From the NCBI RefSeq assembly GCF_021601625.1, contig NZ_BQHR01000016.1:1-64000 (forward strand): DNA of 64,000 nt. The letters are read 5' to 3'. This DNA comes from Pseudomonas paraglycinae (GTDB taxonomy: Bacteria; Pseudomonadota; Gammaproteobacteria; Pseudomonadales; Pseudomonadaceae). Each line of letters starts with the position of its first letter. Position 1 is the stretch's first letter. The notes below the pieces were generated by a model that did not search any database, was not told the origin of the DNA, and saw nothing but the letters and a program-made list of their open reading frames with translations. The position numbers and the translations under genes were made by a program. Positions 27,800-35,564 of the stretch are shown here, in pieces.

Positions 27800-30700
27800 A
27801 TTTCACCGACCTCTTTCTTCGCCGCCCGGTGCTGGCCGTGGTGGTCAGCACGTTGATCCTGCTGTTCGGGGTGCGCGCGCTGATGAACCTGCCGATCCGC
27901 CAGTACCCGATGCTGGAAACGTCGACCATCACGGTCACGACGCAGTATCCCGGCGCCTCTTCGGAACTGATGCAAGGCTTCGTCACGCAGCCGATCAGCC
28001 AGGCCGTGGCCTCGGTCGAGGGCATCGACTATCTGTCGTCGGCCTCGACCCAGGGCCGCAGCCAGGTGACGATCCGCATGGCACTGAACAGTGATTCCAT
28101 CGCGGCGCTCACGGAGGTCATGGCCAAGGTCAACCAGATCAAATACCGCTTGCCGAAGGACGCCTACGACCCGGTGGTGGAACGCACTTCCGGCGGCTTC
28201 ACCAGCGTGGCCTACGTCGCGTTTGCCAGTTCCAACCTGACCATTCCGGAGATGTCGGATTACATCTCCCGCGTCGTCGAACCGATGTTCGCCGGCATCG
28301 AAGGGGTGGCCAAGATCAACATCATGGGCGAGCAGAAACTGTCCATGCGCCTGTGGCTCGACCCGCAGCGTCTGGCCGGCTACGGCATGACCGGGCAGGA
28401 CGTTTCGGCGGCCATCGAGGGCAACAACTTCCAGGCGGCTCCCGGTCAGGTCAAAGGCCTGTACGTGGTCAGCAACCTGCGGGTCAACACCGACCTGAAC
28501 AGCGTCGAAGATTTCCGCGACATGGTGCTGCGCAACGACAACGGCCACATTATCCGTGTGCGTGACGTTGGCACTGTGGAACTCAACGCCGCCTCCACCG
28601 ACACCAGCGGCGCGATGAGCGACGTACCGGCGCTGTTCCTCGGTCTGGACGCCGCACCGACCGGCAACCCGTTGGTGATCGTCAAACGTGTGCGTGAATT
28701 GCTGCCGCAGATCCAGGAAACCCTGCCACCGGGCGTGACCGTGCAGATCCCGTTCGAAGTGGCGCACTTCATTCAGTCGTCGATCGACGAGGTGAGCTAC
28801 ACCCTGCTCGAAGCGCTGGTGATCGTGGTGCTGGTGATCTACCTGTGCCTCGGTACGTTCCGCACCGTGCTGATTCCGCTGGTGACGATTCCGCTGTCGA
28901 TGCTCGGCGCGGCGATGCTGATGCAGATGTTCGGCTTCAGCCTCAACCTGCTGACCCTGCTCGCCATGGTGCTCGCCATCGGGCTGGTGGTGGACGACGC
29001 CATCGTCGTGGTGGAAAACGTCCACCGTCACATCGAAGAGGGCAAGACCCCGTTCGACGCGGCACTGATCGGCGCCCGTGAAGTGGCCGGGCCGGTGGTG
29101 GCGATGACCTTCACCCTGGCGGCGGTGTACGCGCCGATCGGTCTGATGGGCGGCCTCACCGGCACGCTGTTCAAGGAGTTCGCGCTGACCCTGGCCGGCG
29201 CCGTGGTGATTTCCGGCATCGTCGCCCTGACCCTGTCGCCGATCATGAGTACCCGCTTGCTGGACGCGAAAACCAGCGAAGGCTTCATGGCGGTCAAGGC
29301 GGATCGATTCTTCCAGTATCTGTCCCGTCGTTATGGCGCGCTGCTCGGCGGTTCGCTGGCACGTCGCTGGATCAGCCTGAGCGTGGCGCTGGTGATCTTC
29401 TTCAGCCTGCCGTTCCTCTATCGCTCGGCGCAGACCGAACTGGCACCGCTGGAAGACCAGAACATCCTGCTGACCGCAATCAAGGCGCCGCAGCACGCCA
29501 ACCTCAATTACCTCGAGGCCTACGCCCACGAGCTGTACAAGACCTTCAACGAAATCCCCGAGGGTTACAGCAACTGGGTGGCGAACGGTTCCGACGGTCT
29601 GTCCAACAGCGTCGGCGGGATCAACCTGGTGGACTGGGAAAAACGCGGCCGCGATGCCAACACCATCCAGCCCGACTTGCAGGCGCGGGTGAACCAGATC
29701 GAAGGCACGAGCATTTTCGTGTTCCAGATGCCGCCGTTGCCGGGCTCTACCGGTGGTCTGCCGGTGCAGATGGTGATCCGCAGCGATCAGGAATACCTGG
29801 CGCTGTACAACGTGATGGATCAGCTTAAACAGGCGGCGCAGGCCAGCGGTCTGTTCGCGGTGGTCGACAGTGATCTGGACTTCAACAACCCGGTGGTGGA
29901 AATCCAGGTTGACCGGGCCAAGGCCAACGCTCTGGGCATCCGCATGCAGGACATCGGCGAAACGCTCAACAGCCTGATCGGCGAGAAGTACGTCAACCGG
30001 TTCTCGTTCCATGGTCGCTCCTACGACGTGATCCCGCAGTCGGTGTCGGCGGATCGCCTGACTCCGGAAACCCTGAAGCTGTATTACGTGAAGGACCAGA
30101 AGGGCAATCCGGTGCCGCTGTCGACACTGGCCACTCTCAGCGTCAAGGTCGAGCCAAATCGCCTGACCCAGTTCAACCAGCAGAACTCCGCCACGTTCCA
30201 GGCCATTCCGGCGCCGGGCGTGACCCTGGGCGATGCGGTGGGCTTCCTGCAAAAACAATCGGAAGGTTTCCCCGCCGGCTTCAGTTTCGACTGGCAGTCC
30301 GACGCCCGCCAATACGTGCAGGAAGGCAACAGCCTGGCGTTCACCTTCGGCCTGGCCCTGGTGATCATCTATCTGGTGCTGAGCGTGCAATACGAGAGCT
30401 TCCGCGACCCGTTCATCATTTTGATCAGCGTGCCGTTGTCGATCTGCGGGGCTTTGGTGCCCCTGGCGCTGGGCATGACCTCGATGAACATCTACACCCA
30501 GATCGGCCTGATCACGCTGATCGGTCTGATCAGTAAGCACGGGATCCTGATGGTCGCGTTCGCCAACGAGTTGCAGCGCCAGCAAGGCATGGACCGCGTG
30601 CAAGCGATCCAGCACGCCGCGCAGGTGCGGCTGCGACCGATCCTGATGACCACCGCTGCCATGGTGGTCGGCCTCGCGCCGCTGTTGTTCGCCAGCGGGG

Positions 30701-30873
30701 CCGGCGCCAACAGCCGCTTCGGCCTGGGGCTGGTGATTGTGGTGGGGATGCTGATCGGCACCTTGTTCACCCTGTTCATTCTGCCGTCGGTGTACACGCT
30801 GCTCAGTTCGATCAAGCAACCGAGCCACGCACCCGAAGCCGAACCGGCCGGTGTGCCGCAACCCATCCTGTGA
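27796..30873 (+). CDS. RND efflux inner-membrane transporter
   Basis: A 1,025-residue resistance-nodulation-division proton antiporter of the hydrophobe/amphiphile type. Its two-fold architecture shows 12 membrane helices and two large periplasmic loops; TM4 carries LAIGLVVDDAIVVVENVHRHIEEG with the two proton-relay aspartates, and TM10 contains ISKHGILMVAFANE with the lysine. Compared with MexB-like pumps the N-terminal LFLRRPVLAVVVSTLILLFG is shorter in hydrophobic charge but in register. It lies between its adaptor and outer-membrane protein, giving a complete pump. Substrate not predictable from sequence. Confidence 0.94.
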   Translation: MNFTDLFLRRPVLAVVVSTLILLFGVRALMNLPIRQYPMLETSTITVTTQYPGASSELMQGFVTQPISQAVASVEGIDYLSSASTQGRSQVTIRMALNSDSIAALTEVMAKVNQIKYRLPKDAYDPVVERTSGGFTSVAYVAFASSNLTIPEMSDYISRVVEPMFAGIEGVAKINIMGEQKLSMRLWLDPQRLAGYGMTGQDVSAAIEGNNFQAAPGQVKGLYVVSNLRVNTDLNSVEDFRDMVLRNDNGHIIRVRDVGTVELNAASTDTSGAMSDVPALFLGLDAAPTGNPLVIVKRVRELLPQIQETLPPGVTVQIPFEVAHFIQSSIDEVSYTLLEALVIVVLVIYLCLGTFRTVLIPLVTIPLSMLGAAMLMQMFGFSLNLLTLLAMVLAIGLVVDDAIVVVENVHRHIEEGKTPFDAALIGAREVAGPVVAMTFTLAAVYAPIGLMGGLTGTLFKEFALTLAGAVVISGIVALTLSPIMSTRLLDAKTSEGFMAVKADRFFQYLSRRYGALLGGSLARRWISLSVALVIFFSLPFLYRSAQTELAPLEDQNILLTAIKAPQHANLNYLEAYAHELYKTFNEIPEGYSNWVANGSDGLSNSVGGINLVDWEKRGRDANTIQPDLQARVNQIEGTSIFVFQMPPLPGSTGGLPVQMVIRSDQEYLALYNVMDQLKQAAQASGLFAVVDSDLDFNNPVVEIQVDRAKANALGIRMQDIGETLNSLIGEKYVNRFSFHGRSYDVIPQSVSADRLTPETLKLYYVKDQKGNPVPLSTLATLSVKVEPNRLTQFNQQNSATFQAIPAPGVTLGDAVGFLQKQSEGFPAGFSFDWQSDARQYVQEGNSLAFTFGLALVIIYLVLSVQYESFRDPFIILISVPLSICGALVPLALGMTSMNIYTQIGLITLIGLISKHGILMVAFANELQRQQGMDRVQAIQHAAQVRLRPILMTTAAMVVGLAPLLFASGAGANSRFGLGLVIVVGMLIGTLFTLFILPSVYTLLSSIKQPSHAPEAEPAGVPQPIL

Positions 30874-30882
30874 GGACGTGAC

Positions 30883-32334
30883 ATGCATTCGATTACACGT
30901 TTGATGCTGGCGCCGCTGGCGGCGTCCATTCTGTTGGCGGCGGGTTGTGTGAACTACGCCGGGATCGATCATCAGGGCAAATTGCTGGCGGTCGGCGATG
31001 CGCCGTCCGACAGCCTGAAAGACAAACTGCCACCGGCCCAATGGCCGCGTGCGGACTGGTGGACATCGCTGGGCGATCCACGTCTGGGTGCTCTTATCGA
31101 AGAGGCTTACGCCAGCAACCCGGACTTGCAGGAAGTCGCTGCCCGGGTCGCGAAAGCCAACGCATTTCTCGACCTGCGCGACGCCGAGCGTTATCCGGAA
31201 ATGGACGCGTCGGCGGGTGTCACTCGCGGTCGGCTGTCGCGCTTTGAGGACTACAGCGGCGAGGGCCACAAGTATTTCACCGCACGCAATCTGGCGGTCA
31301 ATTTCGGCTACACCTTCGACCTCTGGGGTGGCCAGCGTGCCGCGTGGGAGTCGGCGCTCAACAGCGCAAGGGCGGCGGAAGTCGACCTGCAATCGTCGCG
31401 GCTGATTCTCGCGACCAATGTGGTCAAGGCTTACAACCAGTTGGCGTATGCGTGGCAGGTGTCGGAGCTCAACCAGCGCGATCTCGAACGCTTGAGCAAA
31501 CTGGTTGACCTGACGGATTCACGTTACGGCTCGGGCCTCGACAACCTGTCGCAACTCAAGCAGGTGCAGAGCCTCAAGGCGCGTTCGGAATCGACCCTGA
31601 TCGGCGCCAACGAAGACATTGAAATTGCTCGTCTCCAGTTGTCGGCGCTGATCGGCAAAGGCGTTGATCGTGCGCACACGCTCGAGCGCCCATCGAATCT
31701 GCAAGCCAGTGTGGTGGCCTTGCCGGCGCAGTTGCCAGCCCAGTTGTTGGGCCGTCGTCCGGACATCGTCGCCGCACGTTGGCGCGTGGAGGCCGAGACT
31801 AAAAACGTCGAGGCGGTGAAGACCACGTTCTACCCGAACATCAATCTGGTGGCGGCGGCGGGTTCTCATGCACTGACGGGAGATGCGCTGTTCGCCGGGG
31901 TCAGCAAGTTCTGGAATGTGGCGCCGACGGTGTCGCTGCCGATCTTCGATGCCGGGCGCCTGCGCTCGGATCTCAAGGCTGGCAATGCCGAACTCGACAG
32001 CGCCATCGCGCAGTACAACCGGGTGTTGAATTCGGCGCTGCATGAGGTGGCGATTTCGGTGACGCAGTTGCGTTCGTTCGAGCAGCAAATCGTCGTGCAG
32101 CGCGATGCCTGTGCGATTGCCCAGTCGTCTTACGATCTGTCGCAGTCGCGCTACAAGGCCGGCGAGGACACGTTCCTCGATGCGCTTAACATCGAGCAAC
32201 AATTGATTCAGGACGAAATGCGCCTGGCCTTCCTCAACAGCAAGCACATCGACAGTTCGGTTTCGTTGATGGCAGCGCTGGGCGGCGGGTTCCAGGCGCC
32301 CGCGCTGGAGACAGCGCAGAGCAGCGATTTGTAG
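30883..32334 (+). CDS. outer-membrane efflux lipoprotein (NodT/OprM family)
   Basis: A 483-residue TolC-fold channel with a lipoprotein signal (lipobox LAAGC, about residue 23). Two OEP repeats are visible: the first with LGDPRLGALIEEAYASNPDL, the second with LGRRPDIVAARWRVEAET and NSALHEVAISVTQLR. It follows the RND gene by 9 bases behind GAGGA, so the pump operon is adaptor, transporter, channel. A short GC hairpin (32349-32365) follows the stop but without a good T tract. Confidence 0.92.
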   Translation: MHSITRLMLAPLAASILLAAGCVNYAGIDHQGKLLAVGDAPSDSLKDKLPPAQWPRADWWTSLGDPRLGALIEEAYASNPDLQEVAARVAKANAFLDLRDAERYPEMDASAGVTRGRLSRFEDYSGEGHKYFTARNLAVNFGYTFDLWGGQRAAWESALNSARAAEVDLQSSRLILATNVVKAYNQLAYAWQVSELNQRDLERLSKLVDLTDSRYGSGLDNLSQLKQVQSLKARSESTLIGANEDIEIARLQLSALIGKGVDRAHTLERPSNLQASVVALPAQLPAQLLGRRPDIVAARWRVEAETKNVEAVKTTFYPNINLVAAAGSHALTGDALFAGVSKFWNVAPTVSLPIFDAGRLRSDLKAGNAELDSAIAQYNRVLNSALHEVAISVTQLRSFEQQIVVQRDACAIAQSSYDLSQSRYKAGEDTFLDALNIEQQLIQDEMRLAFLNSKHIDSSVSLMAALGGGFQAPALETAQSSDL

Positions 32335-32464
32335 TTGTTTTGCGGGACGCCGCCTCCGGGGCGGCTGTCGCGGGGAAAAAACATCTTGTGTATAGTCTTA
32401 CTGTTCTCGTATAGACGAATACAAGCCGGATTTTTCCCGCCTATATCATCAAGGGTACCTACCT

Positions 32465-32830
32465 ATGAACGTCCCGAATCATCCCAATCAGGATCAGATC
32501 CTTCTGGAAAATGTGCTGAACGCATTGGGAAGCCCGCTACGCCTGACCGTGTTGAAAGTGTTGTCCGATGGCCAGGAACATCCGTGCGGCCGGATCCTCA
32601 AGGGCGCATCGAAGTCGACCATGACCCACCACTGGCGGGTTCTGCGCGACAGCGGTCTGATTTGGCAGCGCCCTTACGGTCGGGAAAACCTGCTGTCCCT
32701 GCGTCGTGAAGACATGGACGTGCGTTTTCCGGGATTGCTCGACTCGCTGCTGGCGGCGGTCAAGACCGATGAACAGACCATCAGCGTCATCAGCAAACAC
32801 GAAGTGACCGAAGAAGTCGGAGCCGAGTGA
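32465..32830 (+). CDS. ArsR-type winged-helix regulator
   Basis: A 121-residue protein with a winged helix-turn-helix (LGSPLRLTVLKVLSDGQEHPCGRI, KSTMTHHWRVLRDSGLIWQR, wing YGRENLLSLRREDM). It lacks the metal-binding cysteine pair of classical ArsR. The promoter region contains TCGTATAGACGA, a near-perfect dyad about 50 bases upstream, which may be an autoregulatory site. It lies between the efflux operon and the chorismate-lyase-like gene and could control either; this is positional inference. The dyad differs from the GTACG-N8-CGTAC operator. Confidence 0.78.
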   Translation: MNVPNHPNQDQILLENVLNALGSPLRLTVLKVLSDGQEHPCGRILKGASKSTMTHHWRVLRDSGLIWQRPYGRENLLSLRREDMDVRFPGLLDSLLAAVKTDEQTISVISKHEVTEEVGAE

Positions 32831-32904
32831 CAGACACCGCCGGTGAAGGGTTGGCCTTCCACGGCAACCAACAATTCACCATCACCAGGAAGGTGTGAGC
32901 GGGT

Positions 32905-33462
32905 ATGGATACAAGTCATTACTGGTCATCGCGACCGCTGTCGGAATTGACCGGCTCCGAGCATCACTGGCTGTTTTTGCCCGGGGCACTGACCCCACGT
33001 CTGAAAGCCATGGGCGATTATTCAATCGAAGTCGTCGAGCAGTCCCATGGCCCGCTCAATCCTGAAGAAGCGCAAGCGCTGAACGTGTCGCCAAACACCA
33101 TTGGTTGGGTGCGCGAAGTGGTGATGAAGCTCGACGGCGAGGCCTGCGTCACCGCGCGCAGCCTGACCAGCGTGCCGGCACTGAATGGCGACTGGGCGGA
33201 TCTGAACGGTTATGGCCGTCGACCTCTGGCCGAGATTCTCTACACCTCGGAGCAGACCCTGCGCGAGCCTTTCCAATGTGCCTTGCTGCCGCCCGGCGCA
33301 CCGTTGGCGGCGCTGTCCTATCGCTTCGCGCCACAGGCCAAACGTCTGTTGGCCCGGCGTTCGCGTTTCACCCGCAATGGTTCGGCGCTGCTGGTCAGCG
33401 AGTGCTTTTTGCCGGCGTTCTGGGCTCGGGTCGAGTACGCTCAGGCGCTCAAGTCGGCCTGA
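32905..33462 (+). CDS. chorismate-pyruvate lyase-like protein (UbiC paralogue)
   Basis: A 185-residue protein of the UbiC/chorismate lyase fold, which turns chorismate into 4-hydroxybenzoate and pyruvate. Family blocks are GALTPRLKA, GWVREVVMKLDGEACVTARSLT, YGRRPLAEILYTSEQ and RRSRFTRNGSALLVSECFLPAFW; these keep the active-site Arg (in WVREV), the glycine-arginine turn and the Glu (in SECFLP). It is not next to ubiA, and it differs from the usual Pseudomonas UbiC N-terminus, so I read it as a second, specialised copy. The ATG at 32905 is the only reasonable start; GGAAGG lies somewhat far upstream. A bidirectional terminator follows. Confidence 0.75.
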   Translation: MDTSHYWSSRPLSELTGSEHHWLFLPGALTPRLKAMGDYSIEVVEQSHGPLNPEEAQALNVSPNTIGWVREVVMKLDGEACVTARSLTSVPALNGDWADLNGYGRRPLAEILYTSEQTLREPFQCALLPPGAPLAALSYRFAPQAKRLLARRSRFTRNGSALLVSECFLPAFWARVEYAQALKSA

Positions 33463-33464
33463 TG

Positions 33465-33502
33465 AAAAAAACCTGCGGAAGCGACCCCTCGCAGGTTTTT
33501 TT
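33465..33502. terminator. bidirectional terminator
   Basis: AAAAAAACCTGCG and CGCAGGTTTTTTT form a stem with A and T runs on the two sides, so it can end transcription both from the chorismate-lyase-like gene and from the LysR fragment. Confidence 0.9.
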
Positions 33503-33512
33503 CACCGGTTTT

Positions 33513-33788
33513 TCAGAACCGGATCACCGCTTCGATCTGCTTGATGGCCGGCGTCAGCGCTTGCGCCAGTTGCTCGGCTTTCGTGGTCGGGCGCATGGTT
33601 CGCGACGAGCGCAGAAACAACGGATCATCGAAGCGCTTGCGCAGCCGTGCCAGCGATCCGCTGATGGCGGGTTGTTTGACGTGCAGGCGCTCGGCCGTGC
33701 GTGACACGCTGCGTTCGCGGAACAGCACCAGGAAAATGATGATCAGGTTCAGGTCGATATCCGCGAAGTTGTCTTCATTGAATAGCAT
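33513..33788 (-). CDS. HTH-only LysR-type protein (effector domain absent)
   Basis: A 91-residue protein consisting of the LysR helix-turn-helix (DLNLIIIFLVLFRERSVSRTAERLHVKQPAISGSLARLRKRFDDPLF) and the start of the linker helix, ending in AVIRF and a stop just before a terminator. Full LysR proteins are about 300 residues, so the effector-binding domain is missing; no remnant of it is visible downstream, where the opposite-strand lyase gene ends. It may be a decaying gene or a small DNA-binding protein able to compete with a full LysR regulator. Confidence 0.6.
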   Translation of the reverse strand: MLFNEDNFADIDLNLIIIFLVLFRERSVSRTAERLHVKQPAISGSLARLRKRFDDPLFLRSSRTMRPTTKAEQLAQALTPAIKQIEAVIRF

Positions 33789-33843
33789 GGTTACATCCCT
33801 GTCATGACCCGCCGGCGTCAGCCGAGGCCAGCGGGTGTCTGGA

Positions 33844-34353
33844 TCACTGCTCGGGTGCCAGGCGCAGTTCGTCGTTCAGACGGTAGTAACTGCGGTTGAA
33901 ATAGACCAAGCCTTCCGTGGCCTCGCTGTGCTGCTGCAGTTCGAGGATTTCACAGTAGAAGATGCTGTGGGTGCCGACCTCGTCGACCTTGCTGACCCGG
34001 CAATCGAGGCTGACCAGCGCTTCTTCGATCACCGGTGAACCGGTTTTCAGGGTCCGGCAATTCACGCTGGAAAAACGCTCCTGCATGCTCAACTGCCGAT
34101 TGGCGAACGCCCCCGACGTCGACTGGTGATCGCCGGTCAGGACGTTCACGCACAGCACGCCATTGGTCTTGAAATGCTCGTGATTGGACGACGAGCGATT
34201 GACGCACACCAGCAGCGTGGGCGGTGAATCCGTCACGCTGCACACCGCCGATGCAGTAAAGCCGAATCGCCCCGCAGGGCCATCGGTCGTGACGATGGTG
34301 ACGGCACTCCCCAGCATCGCCATTGCATTACGAAACTCCGTTGAATCAACCAT
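33844..34353 (-). CDS. HpaC-like flavin reductase
   Basis: A 169-residue member of the flavin reductase (FMN-binding split-barrel) family that provides reduced FMN or FAD to separate monooxygenases. Visible are RNAMAMLGSAVTIVTTDGPAGRFGFTASAVCSVTDSPPTLLVCVN and the C-terminal LVYFNRSYYRLN. GAGGTGA precedes the ATG at 34353. Its promoter carries operator site 3 (34460-34479), the same dyad as at the acyl-CoA-dehydrogenase-fold monooxygenase and the luciferase-like gene, which makes it their likely reductase despite the 8-kb distance. Confidence 0.87.
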   Translation of the reverse strand: MVDSTEFRNAMAMLGSAVTIVTTDGPAGRFGFTASAVCSVTDSPPTLLVCVNRSSSNHEHFKTNGVLCVNVLTGDHQSTSGAFANRQLSMQERFSSVNCRTLKTGSPVIEEALVSLDCRVSKVDEVGTHSIFYCEILELQQHSEATEGLVYFNRSYYRLNDELRLAPEQ

Positions 34354-34457
34354 CGCGTCACCTCATTCCATGTAGGTTTAATGGAGCCGATCCGTTCTTC
34401 CTTGTCCGTCGTCGTTGTGCGAAAACGGGTATCGGGCAACACGTTCGCTCTGGCGAT

Positions 34458-34485
34458 ATAGTACGTATGTATGCGTACCTTGCAA
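34458..34485 (-). promoter_or_regulatory. flavin reductase promoter with operator site 3
   Basis: On the minus strand TTGCAA (34485-34480), 16 bases and TACTAT (34463-34458) form a promoter about 105 bases before the flavin reductase start. The dyad at 34460-34479 (GTACG, TATGTATG, CGTAC) fills the spacer and overlaps the -10, exactly as at sites 1 and 2. Confidence 0.65.
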
Positions 34486-34499
34486 GCTATTCCTTGTGC

Positions 34500-34877
34500 T
34501 TATTTTGCGGTCGATACGCTCGACAGGCATTGCTGTTGCGCGTGTTCAAGACTGGCCTCCAGCGCGCTCAATTCCTCTTGCTGTCGGCTGAGTTTCAACA
34601 GCTGCGCCGCGATCTCCTGTTGCTTGCCGGCAATCGCGCGGCGGGCTTTTTCATAAGGCGTCAGTTCGGGCTGGCCGGCAAAGATCGCCTGCAATTCCCT
34701 GAGGCGAAAACCCAGCGCCTGCGCGCATTTGATAAAGCTCAGCAGTTCGACCGTCTGCGGGTCGTAAACCCGGTATTTGCCCTGGCGCCGGGCCTCGGGC
34801 AGCAGGCCGATCGACTCGTAATGGCGGATGGTCTTGATCGTGGTTCCCGAACGCTGTGCGGCCTGGCCGATGTACAT
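34500..34877 (-). CDS. MerR-family regulator
   Basis: A 125-residue MerR protein: helix-turn-helix and wing at residues about 1-70 (IGQAAQRSGTTIKTIRHYESIGLLPEARR, YRVYDPQTVELLSFIKCAQALGF) and a dimerisation helix. It has no cluster of C-terminal cysteines like metal sensors such as CueR or SoxR, so it more likely responds to an organic or redox signal. The ATG at 34877 was chosen over TTG 34883 because AAGGGA is then 7-8 bases away. It lies downstream of, and in the same direction as, an NAD(P)H oxidoreductase whose promoter has a MerR-type long spacer. Confidence 0.85.
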   Translation of the reverse strand: MYIGQAAQRSGTTIKTIRHYESIGLLPEARRQGKYRVYDPQTVELLSFIKCAQALGFRLRELQAIFAGQPELTPYEKARRAIAGKQQEIAAQLLKLSRQQEELSALEASLEHAQQQCLSSVSTAK

Positions 34878-34928
34878 GTGCAAATCCCTTTTCTCCGTCA
34901 GCGGGCATGCGCACCAATAGCGGAAAAC

Positions 34929-35504
34929 TCACTGGCGGGCAATCGATCCGGCCTGCTTCAGCCAGGTTTCGCGTTGATGGTCGCTGGCGCCGAGCACTGG
35001 CCCGAAGGTCAGCGTCCGGCGCGGTTCGATCCCGCAGAACGCCAATGTGTTCTTGCGCACTTCGTGCAGGCCGGGCATGCGATAGATCCAGCGGTAATAC
35101 CAGGGCGGCGTGTCCATGGTGACCAGCAAATGGGCGCTGCGACCGTGCAGGAGTTTGTCGGGAAACGCTTTGCCCTCGCGATATTTGAACGCGAAGCCGG
35201 GGAGCAGGACCCGGTCGAAAAAACCTTTGAGCAGCGCCGGAATTCCACCCCACCAGATCGGGTACACCAGCGTCAGATGTTCGGCCCACAGCAGGTCGGC
35301 CTGAGCCTGGAGCAGATCCGGTTCAAGTGTCTGGGCTCGGCTGTAGCCGTCGCGCAGGACCGGGTCGAAATCGAGCTGGCCGAGGGGCAGTTGTCGCACC
35401 TCATGCCCGACCTCGCGGGCCGATTCCAAATAGCGTCCGGCCAGTGCCGCGCAAAAACTTTCGCTGGATGGATGGCCGAGAATCAGCAGAATCCGCTTGC
35501 CCAT
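34929..35504 (-). CDS. NAD(P)H-dependent quinone oxidoreductase (flavodoxin fold)
   Basis: A 191-residue protein of the NQO1/KefF-type flavodoxin-like family: LLILGHPSSESFCAALAGRYLE at the N-terminus, LVYPIWWGGIPALLKGFFDRVLLPGFAFKY in the middle and a conserved LLVTMDTPPWYYR block. Such enzymes reduce quinones or other electrophiles by two electrons. The ATG at 35504 follows AAGGA; the upstream GTG would be too close. It forms a likely operon with the MerR gene 51 bases downstream. A MerR-like promoter (35533-35564) lies just upstream, overlapping the end of the next LysR gene. Confidence 0.85.
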   Translation of the reverse strand: MGKRILLILGHPSSESFCAALAGRYLESAREVGHEVRQLPLGQLDFDPVLRDGYSRAQTLEPDLLQAQADLLWAEHLTLVYPIWWGGIPALLKGFFDRVLLPGFAFKYREGKAFPDKLLHGRSAHLLVTMDTPPWYYRWIYRMPGLHEVRKNTLAFCGIEPRRTLTFGPVLGASDHQRETWLKQAGSIARQ

Positions 35505-35532
35505 AATCACTGTCCTTGAAGAAGAAACCCCA

Positions 35533-35564
35533 AGGGTAAAGTCTGCCCCTCAGGGCAGAGTCAA
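35533..35564 (-). promoter_or_regulatory. MerR-type promoter with a 20-bp spacer
   Basis: Reading left, TTGACT (35564-35559) and TACCCT (35538-35533) are separated by 20 bases holding a CTGCCC/GGGCAG dyad. An overlong spacer filled by a dyad is the hallmark of promoters activated by MerR proteins. The target is the oxidoreductase and, with it, the MerR gene itself. Confidence 0.7.

Noticed and set aside
27718-31392. A 1,224-codon open frame on the minus strand opposite the RND transporter and channel genes
   Set aside because: It is a by-product of GC-rich codon bias; it is rich in His, Arg and Gln, has no recognisable domain, and the opposite strand encodes complete, well-known pump genes.
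32385-32464. Another copy of the GTACG-N8-CGTAC operator before the ArsR gene
   Set aside because: The region has a different dyad (TCGTATAGACGA); half-sites and spacing do not match.
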